Source: Pilatotrama ljubarskyi
Lineage: Eukaryota > Basidiomycota > Agaricomycetes > Polyporales > Polyporaceae
Length of the DNA: 64,000 nucleotides
Direction of reading: 5' to 3'
NCBI GenBank assembly: GCA_022385805.1
Contig: MU277691.1
Location: 245,366-309,365 of the forward strand
In this document: piece after piece, positions 1 to 12,302 of the stretch
Layout: the number at the start of each line of letters is the position of its first letter
Position numbering within the stretch: the first letter of the stretch is position 1
Translations under genes and position numbers: made by a program
Notes under the pieces: generated by a model
The model's input: only the letters and a program-made list of their open reading frames with translations
What the model was told of the DNA's origin: nothing
Database searches by the model: none

Positions 1-528
1 CTGATCTGTATAGAGCGCGATTGTGTACGTCTGGTCAAGGTCGGTCCGATCGATGTACGATCGAGGGAGCACTGGGCAGCCTCGGTACGACGCCGTCCGA
101 GACGATGTATATGAGCCAATCGCGGAGGAGCTAGTTTCGATCCGTTCCCCATGCATGTCGGCGGAGGACGTCCGGAGGCGCATCGAGGCGGAACACGCCT
201 CGTCCTCCGTGTCCACGAGATCAGCTCCGGCGACTAAGAAGCGACCCTGCTATGCCCTGGATGGTTGTCCGGGGCGTAGTACCCTCTTTCGTAGCGCCTA
301 TTTGCCAGCTTCACGCGTTCTACGCGAGGCGGCCATGAGACTTACGGCAAAGATGGGGGATGATCTAGCTCGCGGCCGTGCTTTCATCGCGATGGCCATC
401 GCTTTATCAAGTCGAGTCTGCAGAGCACCTCGAGCATCCCTCATCGCACTCATCCCCCCAGTCAGTCAGACAGAGATCCTGCCGTACCCTATCATCAGCC
501 TCCCACTCACACTTGATCACCATCAGCA

Positions 529-1258
529 ATGGTACGTCGTATGCTGTCACATCTTCATTCATCATATACGTCGTTCACTGACGGATTCGTGTATCGTCTC
601 GATTTAGGAGACCACAGCTCCGGCTCAACTTTACCCGATCCAGGCTTTCTTCGCAAACTATCCCGATTTCGACTACAACGCCGAAGCGCCATTCTTTGAA
701 GAGTTCAAGCGCCTCGAGACCGACTTGCACTGGGAGAGGAAGCAGCGAGAGATCGCAAGGGAGGAGCTCCGCGATGCGATGGTCCGGCAGTTCAACACCA
801 TGTACGGAACGAGCGCGGACGACCTCGGGTCTTGGCAGCTCCTGTGTACTGCCCTCGGGATGAGTCCCGTACCCAACAATATCAAGGCGTGCCAGAGGGT
901 GCGTATACATGCGCATCATATCTTCCACGATTCCGGAATCATGCTGAGCTCGACGCAGAAAGTAAAAGCGACGCACGTCAATCTGGTCGACTTCATCGAG
1001 GCTCCCCTCACAGGGAAACCGGTGCAGACGTTCAAATCGGAGGCCAAGCTTAGCAAGTACACCCAGGAGACGAAGAAGTACTTCCCGAGGGACAACGTCA
1101 ACTCCGGAAGCCTGCTGCGCTGCTTGCTTCGGCAGATTATGAACCCGAGCGCTCGCCGGCCATCGGGCATCAAGTCTGCGCGCAAGGAGGAGGCGACTGT
1201 GATCACCATCGAGCCGGTGGTGACGCCGGAGGTTGCAGTTGTTGAGCATCTCATATAG
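529..1258 (+). CDS. Small conserved basidiomycete protein of unknown function
   Basis: Predicted protein of about 195 residues whose function I do not know. The second exon opens at 608 after a TTTAG acceptor and encodes an acidic aromatic N-terminus (ANYPDFDY) followed by a charged helix and the segment SWQLLCTALGMSPVPNNI. A 60-nt intron (899-958, GTGCGT...GCAG) leads into THVNLVDFIEA and a basic C-terminal part with KKYFPRDN and LLRCLLRQIMNP. I recall this motif order as a recurrent small family in mushroom-forming fungi, with no enzymatic motif. The chosen start is an ATG at 529 directly followed by a GTACGT donor, so the first exon would be a single codon spliced over 532-607. An upstream start is possible. 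The body is fairly secure; the 5' end is uncertain. Confidence 0.6.
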
Positions 1259-1647
1259 GTGCGTGCCAGGGACCTCTACTAGTGTTGGTGGTTACTTGAT
1301 ACTCACTCTAAACCGTGACTTCGCTGCAGTCGAGACGCCTTTGTATCTGCCGGAATATGACAAGGCATACATGTATCATATACCATCAGCGCTCTTTTGT
1401 ATTTTCCCGCTTTGAGTCTATCTATGGGTTCTGTATCACGGCATGAAATGTCCAGTACTGTGGTGTGGAGGCAAGCCGCGGAGTCTGGTATGCCTGACCG
1501 AAAAGGAAGTGGCTGTGCCCAGAAGAAGTTGAACCACATTCAAACCGAGCGACAGTCGCCAACAGAGCCACCGCAACCTCTTCGCGGGACTCACCAACCT
1601 TTCCTAACAGCAGCCTTTATCACAGGATAGAAACACCTCACAAAGCT
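1259..1647. other. Intergenic, no gene seen
   Basis: 389 bases between two plus-strand genes. I see only short unsupported reading frames; this is presumably the 3' end of the upstream transcript and the promoter of the next gene. Confidence 0.5.
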
Positions 1648-3069
1648 ATGCGTTCTCCAGATCGCTACACTGCTATTCCCTCTCGGTCTCGCGGAAGGAG
1701 CCAAGACCGCGTCTTGGCGCAGACTCCCTCAGAAAGCCGTACTGTTTCTCGCGACGACTTGCTAAGCAAGCTGGTATCCTCAATCGCGGACGAAAACAAG
1801 GCTGTCGAATCGCTGCTCTTGATCTTTGGTCTGGATGGCGAACCGAATCCGGAGGCTCTGCCGGAACCCTGCTCTGACCTGGAACTCCTTGTCACGCCTG
1901 CAATCCAACTGCAATCCAGCACGCTTTGGATCGATACCGTCGAGATTGTTGACAAGAACCAATACTTGTTGACTCCAATCCGGAAGAGGATTTTCCCGAA
2001 GGCTAGTCCCAGCGTCTTGCGGAACCTGCTGAGTACGCCTTCTCTGCGCGCTTGCACCCCCGACCAGTCTATCCTGCCTGAGGATTCATCTCTTCTGGGT
2101 TCCCCTTTACGGACGCTGTTAATCTCGGATGCACCTGACAGCTTAGGACCTCAGCTTCGCGTGAAAGGCGCTCATGAGACTTCGCCGGACGAGTACGTGA
2201 CCGCATCTCCATGCCCCACGTCCAGGTTCTTCCTCCCCTCGCCACCCATGAGTACCGAGCTGCCCTCTCTGGAATCCTTTCGCCTCCCTAGTTCCCGTAC
2301 CGAGTCATCACCGGTCGACTGCCTTGATCACCACGACACGAAGCGACCCGAACCATCTTGGGACGCTCGCCGATCCTCCCAAGGGCCACGCTGGCCTTTT
2401 TCGGAGCTGATCCCGTCCGGCCTCCGCGCAGCGCCCTGCAGCCCTCTGCTCACTACTCGGGCCGTGGTCCACGACAGCTCGACCCCGCTGTCATCGGTGC
2501 CTACGGCGCGTGCCAAACGCGCGTCAGATCCGCGGACGGGTCAGGACCGCGGCCTTGCGCGTGGGGTCGTCCGGGACTTCCAGCGTGTGCTCGACGAGCT
2601 GCAAGGTTTGGGGCACGAAGGCCCGGCTAGCGAGTCGGACCCTATGCCATCGACTCTCACTCATGCTCCGCGTCCTTCTCCGGAGACTGGTCCTCGAGCT
2701 CTCGGCTTGCAATGTGGTGCACCTGTTGGGCGACCCGCCGCGGACTGTGCATCAGCCACGTCGTCCTCTGTTCGGCAACCCGACTGGCCGGAGGCTCCAC
2801 TTGGTCTGCTCTCGTCCGACATCCCCCGTTCTGGTCGTAGTCCTGCAAAGCCTGTTGATGATCGCTCCCTAGGACACGCGCGTATCCGGGATCCGCCAGC
2901 GTCAACTTCCTTCGACAGCCTGGAAGATGAGTTTACCAGCTTGCTCCTAGAACAAGCGTCAGAAGAGGAAACCCAGGCTGAACAACTGAGGGTCGTCGCC
3001 GACCAGCTGGACGCTGTCGCCAAACGTAAGAAACGCCTAGCCAAGGCAATGACCAATAGGCACATGTAG
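1648..3069 (+). CDS. Hypothetical disordered protein with C-terminal coiled coil
   Basis: Single open frame of 473 codons from an ATG at 1648; I recognise no family. The N-terminal 45 residues are basic and Arg/Ser-rich. A short helical segment follows (DLLSKLVSSIADENKAVESL). Residues from about 110 to 410 are Ser/Pro-rich and probably unstructured, with many SP and TP pairs that could be phosphorylation sites. The last 60 residues (from about FDSLEDEFTSLL) are strongly charged, with heptad-like leucines and a basic end (AKRKKRLAKAM), which suggests a coiled coil and possibly nuclear or nucleic-acid contact. The unusual length of an intron-free frame supports real coding. Function cannot be inferred. 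Confidence 0.6.
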   Translation: MRSPDRYTAIPSRSRGRSQDRVLAQTPSESRTVSRDDLLSKLVSSIADENKAVESLLLIFGLDGEPNPEALPEPCSDLELLVTPAIQLQSSTLWIDTVEIVDKNQYLLTPIRKRIFPKASPSVLRNLLSTPSLRACTPDQSILPEDSSLLGSPLRTLLISDAPDSLGPQLRVKGAHETSPDEYVTASPCPTSRFFLPSPPMSTELPSLESFRLPSSRTESSPVDCLDHHDTKRPEPSWDARRSSQGPRWPFSELIPSGLRAAPCSPLLTTRAVVHDSSTPLSSVPTARAKRASDPRTGQDRGLARGVVRDFQRVLDELQGLGHEGPASESDPMPSTLTHAPRPSPETGPRALGLQCGAPVGRPAADCASATSSSVRQPDWPEAPLGLLSSDIPRSGRSPAKPVDDRSLGHARIRDPPASTSFDSLEDEFTSLLLEQASEEETQAEQLRVVADQLDAVAKRKKRLAKAMTNRHM

Positions 3070-3426
3070 CCAGATCCTGGTGCCGACGTGCGGCCTCGGA
3101 ACCAGGTTGGTGGGCTACTAGAGGGTGGGCGAAATCTGACACAGATGTACCACACTGCAGCGCAACCCCTTCCGACATGCCAATCCTAGGATACCCCCGC
3201 CTTGCAATACCGGTTATATCACCTCCTATAGACGTCCTGTCTCACGAACAACCAAACCGTTACCTGTAATCGAACAACAATAGCAATTCACAGCTTGACA
3301 TAATTGATATCATTACAGTAGTGCGGGTATCGCGAACATGGGGCAAAACATAGGACGGACTTGCTCTTAGGACTAACACGGCGTAAGGTACCCACCAAGA
3401 ATTCTAGGGACGACCAAGGGGGTGGT
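3070..3426. other. Intergenic between convergent genes
   Basis: 357 bases between the stop of the plus-strand hypothetical gene and the stop of the minus-strand CLASP gene. The middle (about 3200-3340) is AT-richer than its surroundings, as expected for 3' untranslated and terminator sequence. No gene is seen. Confidence 0.5.
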
Positions 3427-6400
3427 CTAGACTCCGGACCGACCTGGCGTACTCAGCCGGCCGTCAATGCGTCTCATCTCTCTTTCCAGCTTTTCCATCG
3501 CAGACGGCCTGGACGCGTTAGCGGGACCCCGTGTTCCGTGCTTGTCAAACATGTACGCGAGAAGATTCTTTTTCTCGTCTGGGAGTCCGTCGAGGAGGGT
3601 GAAGAGATGCGTCTCGTCACGCAGCACCATCTGAGCAGCGATGGTTGCTGCCGTGGCGGCCTCCCGCACGGCGATAGCGTTGGTACCTGAACTCTCAGTC
3701 AGGGCCTATGAGTGATGCGTGAGCGTTGCATACGTGTTTGAAAGGGCTGTAGGAACTTACCGAGATGAGAGTCGACCGTAGCCGAGGCAGCTCTTCCTCC
3801 AGCACCTCTGCGGGCAGGCGCAGGAAGAACTTCCCAAGCGCGATCAGGCCGAATGCATAGGTGCCGTCCCTTATCTCCGTGGTTGCCGAAGGGGGAGGGG
3901 GCGCGTCCCGGAAGGCGCGCAGGCTGGCGTGCAGGGTCGTCAGACCATACACGGGTTCTATGCGGCTCGTGAGGGTATCTCGGAACAAGTTGGTCGCCTG
4001 CATCACCTGTGGAAGACGTAAGCATCCGTAGCACCACGACCGCGGATTGAACCCAAATGGACAGGACATACAGTCATCTGGGCACAATATCTGATTTGCA
4101 GAAGCAGGCCGAAAATATCCGTCTCGCGCCCTTCGAGCAACGGCGCCTGGTTCTCCAGCATTTCCCACAGGACGATCAGGCCATACTCGAGTTCTTCGGC
4201 ATTCTAATTGAATTCATGAGAACACGCGCTATCAGCATTGAGTTCAAGTTCCGTATGCACATGGCGCTCACCCTACGGGGGTCCAAATACTTGACGAGGG
4301 CGGTGAAGAGCCGATCGAACAGCTTGTCTTGCGTCCAGTAGTCGGACTTGCTTGTGGGCAGCGGGCGTGCAGCCCCGTCGACGGGCGATGGGGTGAACGG
4401 CACGGCGAAGCCCGGGCTGACAGGTGAGAGCGGCTCGTGCGCAGGATTCTGCGAGCACAACCGTGCCAGCTTCTTCAGCGCGGCAACGTCCGCTGAACCT
4501 TCTTCTAACGCCACAATATAGGTGTTCAGGGTCTCCTCCCTCTCTGGGGTCCCGTCCTCGACCGGGGCGGCCATCTTGAGCACTGGCAGCAATGACCATC
4601 AGTATGTACGATCAGAAACCACGACAGGTCCCGCAACGGAAGATACCTACATGCCATTCGCTTGGCCCACCACTGCCCCGCTCTATCCCGGCCATCGACC
4701 ATATCGAACAAGGAGCTGGTCTTGCCATTGTACGCAGGGCTATCCTGGAAGAGCGCCGCTTGCTGCATGATGGCTGCGCTCCTCTTGCTAATGGGCGTCC
4801 TCGGGAGCGTGGGAGCCGTGCCTCCGCCGCTGACTCTGGACCTGGGCTTCGCTCCCTCACCGTTCCGCAGCAGCAGTGACGCAGGGAGGTGCGACGAAAG
4901 TGTCCCCTCGTCCTCAGGCTCGACGAGCTCAAGGAGCCGTTCCGCAGCACTCTCAGCCTGCTCGGCACGCGCACGCATCGCGTCCTCCACGAGGGGCTGC
5001 GCGATACCCGCGGGCGGCGAGCTCGTCCCTGTCGAGAGCGCATTGGACAGGGTCGGCTTCGAGCTGGTAGACTTGGGCGAGAACGAGTTTGCCCGCGAGT
5101 TTGATCTCAGCACGGGCGGATATACCTCGTATGGGGTGGAGAATGATATGAGGTTGACGGACTCATCCAACTCCATGTCCGAATCGCTGTCCTCAGGTAC
5201 CGGGATATTCGTCGCCAAAAGCAGCGACTCCTCCTCGGACCCCGCGAGCTGGCGCAGGCCTGCCAAAGACAGCGACTCACGCTGGACAGGCACTGCCGCC
5301 GGCTGCCCAGCTTTCTGGGGTCGTGGTGTTGGGGAAGTGAAGGTGATGACCGAAGTAGGTGGTGACGCCGGCAGGGCCGTCTCTACCGCTTTGCGGAAAG
5401 TAGAGTTTGAGGTGGGCGGCGAAGGGCTCAGAGACGTAAGAGGGGAGGAAAGGCGCCGACGGAATGTTTGGTCTGGTGTGGGCGACGGAGGCGATCCCGA
5501 ATGCGGCTGTCGTGGCGGGCTGCGCGCTGCCTGGTTCGCTACGACACCGGCGCTCACCGACCGAGAGAGCGTGCCCGTCGACATTATTCTTGATCTCGGC
5601 GGAGATCCGCGCGATATCGGCGAATGGGCCCGGACGCCGCCAGTCGAGCTGCTCGTGGAGAGTGCGGGGGATGTCGGGCGTTTCGTCGGCGGTGACGTTG
5701 CCCGTATCGTGTGCGACGTCGACGTCGCCTGATGCCGCAACGTCGGTGGCGCGTTCGCTATAGCTTTCGCCTTAGCACGGCTCGCCGCGATTGCAGCCGC
5801 CACACTGCTTTTCTTGGTTTTTGGTGACGCCACCGTCGGGACGGCTGCGAGCTGCTCCGGAGAAGGACATGCCTTCTCGAGCTGCTTACGCGATGTCGTA
5901 TCAAGAGACTGGAGGATGGCAGCGCCGCGCTGTGGCCAGATGCCTTGGAAGATCCAGAACAGTTGGCGAGCATTGTCTCGGACACCGGCGTTAGCGTCTC
6001 CGAGCGCCTTCTTGACTATCTTCTCGACCATGTCGATTCCTCCAGAGACCTCAATAGCGTGGGCGCGCGCCGCATGAACCTCCAAATAGGTCTTCACGTG
6101 ACCGACGGCGTATTGACGAGTTTGGATGGCTTTATCCTGGAGTACGTTCCAGAGGAGAGGGAGAACGAGTTTGGGCTGTGCCGAGACGTGTTGAATGAGA
6201 GTCGTCACGGTCGCTTGCGACGTCTGCGCCGTGATCTTCTTGGTGAGGTTCGCCATCCGAAGGAGATGGGTGAACATGAGTTCGCAGAAGGGATCCAGTG
6301 CGGTGCCAAGGGCGATAGCGAGTTCGCTGTACAATGCGCACGTATTGCCAGCAACCGTTGTGCGGAGACTGGCGAGCTGGTACAGCGCAATTCATCCTTG

Positions 6401-8244
6401 TATGTCAACGGATGCGGTTTCCATCATCGAACGTGCGCCGGGCTCACCGTTTTCAGCGACGCCTCCATAAATCCATTCTTCAAACCGTGCAAGAAAGTGT
6501 CCGGGTATCGCTCGAGCACGTCTCCCTTCAGCATCCCGCGCACCCGCTGAATGGCCTGTTCCCGGGCGAGCCAATTGTGTTCCGTCTCTTTGCCCTGTGA
6601 GAAGAAAGCAGCATGCACACTTAGCAACGGAGCAGCTACAGGTCCCACCGACGGGACAACGCACCTCGAACGGTCTCAGCATCGAAGCGAACTCGTTCTC
6701 CAGGTCACGGCTCGACGCAATCTATGCCGGGATATCAGAGATGGCACATACGGTCACCTCGCCGACAAGTCAGAATGCTCACGTAGACAGGTTTGACCTC
6801 GGACCCTGCGCCGGCGGCCGACGGTCCTTCCCCTGTGGGACTCGCCACGGCTGCACGGCTCGCAGGGCGTGACATCTCCCGCACGTTTCCCTGGCTCGCC
6901 GTCCGAGAGACGGGCGCGCTAGCTCCGCTCGATCCCGTAGCCGTGGGCCTTCTGTTCATGAGTGCGATGCTCGGCGGGACGTACTCCTTGGTCGGGGCCG
7001 CGCCATCGCCGTTCTCCGACCCAGCCTCGCTCATTGCAGGAGTGCTGGGCCCAGCGCCGCCGGCGAGAACCTTGGTGAGAACGCTGTCCACGATGGTCTT
7101 GCGGACGCCCTTCTTTGTCAGCTCTTTCTTGAGGTCTGCGCGTGCAGCGTCGGTGACTCCCGGGCCAGTAAAGAGCTCCACGACCGACTGTCGTGCACAC
7201 TCGCGCACTGCACCGTCCGTGTCTTCTAGCGCGTCCACGAGGTACGGCAGATACGGCCGGAGCGGGAAGAGATGGTGCGCCCGGCGTATATGCACCAGGA
7301 CGATGATAGACTGTCAGCATATGCGGACGCACCTCAGCATCCAACAACCGAGAATCTCTGCGGGAACGGCACGCACCTGCTCTCTGACTCTCCACACCTT
7401 ACTGGACAACCCGCCCTCGCGCAAGAACCGCTCAAATAGCTGCAAGGGCGTCTCCGGACCCTTCCCATCCCTCGAGCTCCTCATAACCGAGCCGCCACCG
7501 CTCGTCCCCCCGCACCTAAACGCGAACCCGCCCATCACGACAAGCGTCTCGCGTGCCTTCTCCCGCGCGCGCTCCCGGCTGTCGCCCAGCCGGTCGAGCA
7601 CGCCGCCGCCGGCGGGCATGAGCTGCGTGAGCACCATGCGCATCGCGTGCGAGTCGATGGGGGACGACGCCGTCGCCGAGGACGTGGACGCCGCGGGGGA
7701 AGTGGACGAGGACGGTAAGGGGATCTGGGCGGGGGAGCGCGTGACGAGCAGCGGGATGAGCGGGGGTAGGGCGGAGAGCGTCGCCGTCGTGAGGTGCTGG
7801 TTCGGAGTGCGCAAACATGCTTTCAAGGCTTGGACGAGCGCGTCGGAGTCTGGTATCTACATGCACGAGCGAGAGACCGAGAGTGAGTCGACATGTAGCC
7901 ACATGCCCGATCCTTGCCCATACGCGACGTACCTCAGTCCCTGCCTCGAACTCTGCCTGCAATTTCGTGACCGCATCGATCCTCGCGTCGATATCTGTCC
8001 CACCCAACGAGCCAAACCCGAGAGTGTGCGATATTCGTGCATAGACGCGACCGGAGGGGCAAAGGGGACAGGCGCGCGTACAGAGCGCCACAAACGCGTA
8101 TCCAAGAGCAAGCAAGTGCGCACATCAGACCTTCCGCCCGTACGGCACGCGCACCCATATCTGCGCAGAATAAGGAGAAATAGACGGACCGTTGGATTTA
8201 CACTGATTCACGAGCCGCCGCACGGGCGAGTCGTCCTCCATCAT
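3427..8244 (-). CDS. STU1: CLASP/Stu1-family microtubule-stabilising protein (TOG domains)
   Basis: CLASP proteins bind microtubule plus ends and kinetochores and promote rescue of shrinking microtubules. The ATG at 8244 (MMEDDSPVRRLVNQ) is joined by a 195-nt intron to DIDARIDAVTKLQAEFEAG, the typical CLASP start. An exon at 7856-7377 carries the first HEAT/TOG array and exon 7310-6783 continues it (RPYLPYLVDALEDTD). The hallmark CLASP_N motif EHNWLAREQAIQRVRGMLKG follows near 6620-6560, then HEAT repeats (QPKLVLPLLWNVLQDKAIQT). A Ser/Pro-rich basic linker of about 250 residues (about 5760-4900) is the usual microtubule-binding region. A C-terminal TOG-like part spans about 4590-3427 (GLIVLWEMLENQAPLL). 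I estimate about 1,300 residues in at least ten exons, a normal length. All joins between 8244 and 6390 keep phase, which supports the model; one donor (GTCCGT) is atypical. Confidence 0.88.
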
Positions 8245-10101
8245 GCGCGATCAGAGTCAAGGGCTTGCCAACCAAGCAGTCCTGTTTCTCGTTGCTCGGA
8301 GTCGTGTGTCGTCACTTTAAATCTCCGCGATCTCTTCCTCTAGTCCTCTAGCACAAGAGCGGTGTGAACGAGCAGCCAAGTACCGCGAGAACCCAGGTAA
8401 TAGAGACAGCGAGAAGAAGAAACAGGAACGTCCTAGTTAGCCTCGTGAGGATCGCGGACGTCGCTGCCAAACACACACTCGCGGAGTCCACAATCCCCAG
8501 AAACAAGCGCCCGCCTCCCCGCCGTCGTCACGTCACAAGCCCCTCTGTCACGTACGGTCACGCGGGGTTACGGGGTCGCCAGCGCTTACGCGTATGCGTG
8601 ACGACGCGTGAATCGCGTCACGGGTCGCGAGCACAAGGCGCATTTTGCTCCCGCGGCGGCGTGCTGATTGGTCTGTGCGGAGCTGGGACGCGACGCCGAT
8701 ATCTCGCGTACCAGATCTGGGGCCCGCTGTCTTACCGTCCTACCGTTGTCCCGTCTCGGCGTCGCAGCATTGCAGTCGACTGTACCCCCGGGAATACCCT
8801 CTGGCTATCGCACTGCACTAGTACTCCACGTCACTTGGCCATCAACCGTTCAGCCCCTTTGTTCAAGCTGCGCACGCACACAGTAGCCTGGGCTCTACTA
8901 GGGGGACGTAGAGCGCACCATACTTCAACTTGAACGCGTGTCGGGAGAGGGGTATATATTCTGTAGGGAAACTGTACCACGATGTATATACGGCGGAATT
9001 GCAGGCGAGACCAGACGGAACGAGAGCGACGGCGGGCAAAATGGTACATCGACGGACGACTGAATAGAGCGCACAGAGAAAGGAACAACACGTCCGTCAG
9101 GCAATAACGAGCGCGGGGGGCGAAGAGAAGGCCATCAACAAATACAGCTGCTATCATCGACGAGAGAACCGACGGCGAAGACTACTAAACACAGAGAAAG
9201 CGAACGGATGAGCGACACAGCAGACGCAGACGCAAGACTATGAGACATGAGGGTGATGCAGCGAGAACGAGGAAGACGTAAGACGGACGCGTTACCGCTG
9301 AACAACTGGGGGAGCGGAGAGGAAAGGTGATAGATGGCGCGCGAGCACCGACGAACGGGGAAGGGGGATAGCCGTTCGTCCACTGACAGAAGTCATCAGA
9401 CGACGACCGCCGGCCAACAGGACAGGGAGATTGAACGGGGGCAAAAGAAAGTTCGTACGATATGCTGCAACTGAGATGGACGCGCACACCGCAGGCACAC
9501 TCCCCCCACTCGGCGAAAACGACGGCTACAATAAGCGTCCGAGGCGCCCATCATCAGAATACGCCGACCAGAAGGAATGCACCGCAAAGGCCCAGCAGCG
9601 GACGAACAGCAACGCACAGCAGCTGCCATTGAGCACTGGCAGAAGTCAATCGTCCGCACGATGGCATCTGATCCTACGGCTCCCCGGGAATGGCTCACAC
9701 AGGCGAGGAACGAGACGACGCCAGTCGCGCGCTCCCACCGTCGAGCCACCCGCGCGGGACCATAGCACTGCGATCGCCCTGCACAGCCGGCCGCTTCCCA
9801 GCCTCCCGTCGTCGGCATCTTCAACTTTCAGAACGACCGTCCGCGAAGTCCATCGACGTCTTGATAGAAGATGAAGTGAGGGGGGGCGCCAAGCGGCGTG
9901 CGAAGTCGAGCCAAGCGAGAGCGCGTACAGTGAGCGGATCCGAGCGGAACACGAGAAGTCTATGGTGGAGGAAGGGGGCACAGAGACAGAGGAGTATAAG
10001 ACATGAACGCATGGCGGCATAGATAGGGTCCGAACGCAGAGGCGAGTCCAGTCGAGCAATGTCGCATAAATCCCGCGCGTAGGGCGAGAGCGACGGCGTT
10101 T
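8245..10101. other. Intergenic region, no gene seen
   Basis: 1.86 kb between the CLASP start and the end of the HSF-type gene, both on the minus strand. Both strands carry only short Arg/Ser-rich frames without family resemblance. It must hold the CLASP promoter and the HSF 3' untranslated region. The stretch about 8930-9480 is purine-rich on the plus strand (repeated GAGAGA, GACGGA). Confidence 0.45.
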
Positions 10102-12302
10102 TCAGAGCTCCCCCGTCTTAGCGTATTGCGGGAGGTGTTCGTTCATCTGCACGTAGCCGTAGTCGGGTGAATCTGACGAGACAAGGAAGAGACAAAGTCA
10201 GCTCACGTTCGAGCATTTGGACGGCAGATGCACTCCGTACGCGCAGCAGGATGTGCATCCGAGGGAGACCGCCATGCAGTGAAGCAGACTCACTCACATC
10301 GGGTGATATCCGCATCTCCCGCTCCCGCGCCGTAGCCGTCACCGCCGGGCGTGTTCGCCGCCGAGCTCGTCGTGCTCAGCGACGATGCGCTCGTCGACGG
10401 CCGCACGCTCCGCTGACCAGGGAGCCCACCGTACATACCGTTTGCGTGCCCCACATGGGCACCGTCGTCGACCGCGCCGTATGCGAAGTCGGCTTGCGCG
10501 GGGTTGAACGAGTACGACTCGACAGACGGGAGCTGGATCATGCTTCGCACGCGCGGGATGCCGCCATTGCCGGAGTGGTCGTCCGCGGGGTGGGGCGAGG
10601 TCGACGGGCGGTGCGAGGGATGCTCAGCGTACGGCGACGGGTACGGCGACACTTGGCTGTGCCTCCGCTCCCTGCGGATGCTCAACGACCCGTTGCTAGT
10701 CGAGTACGATTTTGACGAGGGCGGGCGCGATGAGGTCGGGCTCATAGGGCGGTGGTGCCCTGAGCCTGGCCTCGAGTAGTCGTGATGCGCGAAGTGGTGA
10801 GCGCTCGACTCCTCGTACGGAGTCGGCAACGACGACATTGACGAAGCCGAGTAGCCAGACGTCGGTCGACTGTCCGGAGATACAGGGCCAGCGCTGTGGT
10901 GACTGCGACTCATCTGAGGGTACGAAGAGGTGTATGTGTTGATAGCGGCGGGTTGAGGGCGAGACGTGTTCGCGTAGGTGCTGCTCATGTTGCTGCTGGG
11001 GTTCAGCAGACTGGAGAGCGAACCAGACGAATGCCCGGCAGTCGACGTGTTCGCCGGCGAAAACCAGGTGCTCTGCTGCTCAGAGTACTGGTACTGCGAG
11101 CTCGGAGACGGCAGCATCATGGTCTCGCGCCCAGAGCTGGAATAAGTCATTGAACCAAATGTAGACGGAGACTGGGTATCTTCAGTGGGGGTAACCGGAT
11201 GCAGGGTATGAGAGGAGTGGGGGTACATGCTGCCGTGCGAAGAGAGCGACGGCGGGTCGGAAGGAACGTTGAGAGGGGGGAGGGTGGACCGCGGGTAGCT
11301 GGTGCTCCATCCAGCAGCACCGGGCTGGCTGAGTGGCGTAAAGGAACCCGGCGCAGAGAATCCGCGTGCACGGCCACCTTTGTACGGCGATAAATCCCCT
11401 GACGGCACAGAGAGGGGGACTGGACCCATACCGATAGCAGAGCGCGGTGGGGGAATTTGAGGCACCTCGTTGTCGCGCTTGCGGGGTTTGGGAAGGCGAG
11501 GAGGGACACGTCGCTTGAAGTTGGCGACCACTTCCGGGGGCGAGTGCCTGTTCAAAGTCGGGTGCGCTGCATTGAAGGTGTCAGGGTAAAGTTTCACGGA
11601 CGTGGCGGTCAGGGACCATGACACTCACACCAGGTGCTCGCGTCGGGGTCGTCGATCGCGGGGTCGACGTTTCGGAGGTTGACCTTGCGCATGAAGCCGT
11701 AGATCTGAAGCGAGAATGTCAGGGTCGGCAGGAAGGAGCGGGAAGTGGACGCGATGACGGGAGGGAAGCGCGACTTACGTTTAATTGCCGGGAGAAGCTG
11801 GCAAATCGCGACTGACGGTAAACGCTGGGGAGCACATGGAGGGCGAGCTGCTCTGGCCTCTCGACGATGATGTGCTCTCCTGCGGGGTCCCAGCGAATCA
11901 TGTGGTGGTTCTCTGGCCGCTCGAGAAGGCTTGATTGGAGGTGAGCGAAATAAGCGCGCGCATATAGCAAGACGCGTGATAGCAGACGTACGCGTAGAGC
12001 TTTGTGAGGAAGGTCGCCTGGGGCTTTGCGGGCTGCTGCTGGGGCGCACCACCGTCTTGTTTTGGAGGCGAGGCATTGTCCTCCTGCTTGGGGGATTGGG
12101 ACTCGCGTTGCGGAGACTGGGACTGGTTGTCGGCGGAGTGGGCGGTCTGGGCGTCGGGGATGGTGGCAGACTGTTGCGAGGGGAGGAGCTGTGGAGGGTA
12201 GACGACGTTGGAGGAGTTTGAGAGCTGGTAGGACTGGTCGGCGCGCTGCTGGTATGAGGGGCGCGCGGAGTAGGCAGACTGGGGGTAGAGGTCTGCGGAC
12301 AT
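10102..12302 (-). CDS. HSF-type DNA-binding transcription factor (Sfl1/Mga1-like)
   Basis: Predicted 625-residue nuclear transcription factor. Five exons join in phase: 12302-11992, 11929-11779, 11704-11629, 11566-10298 and 10172-10102. The winged-helix HSF domain covers residues about 97-195, with FLTKLYALLERPENHHMIRW, the recognition segment SRFASFSRQLNIYGFMRKV and the fungal extension WSHPTLNRHSPPEVVANF, ending in a basic patch (RRVPPRLPKPRKRD) that could be a nuclear signal. Before it lies a Gln/Ser/Pro-rich region. After it is a long Ser/Pro/Tyr-rich tail ending YAKTGEL. I see no clear HR-A/B leucine-zipper region, so it resembles the Sfl1/Mga1-like regulators of morphogenesis more than the canonical heat-shock activator. 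DNA-target assignment is inference. Confidence 0.88.
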
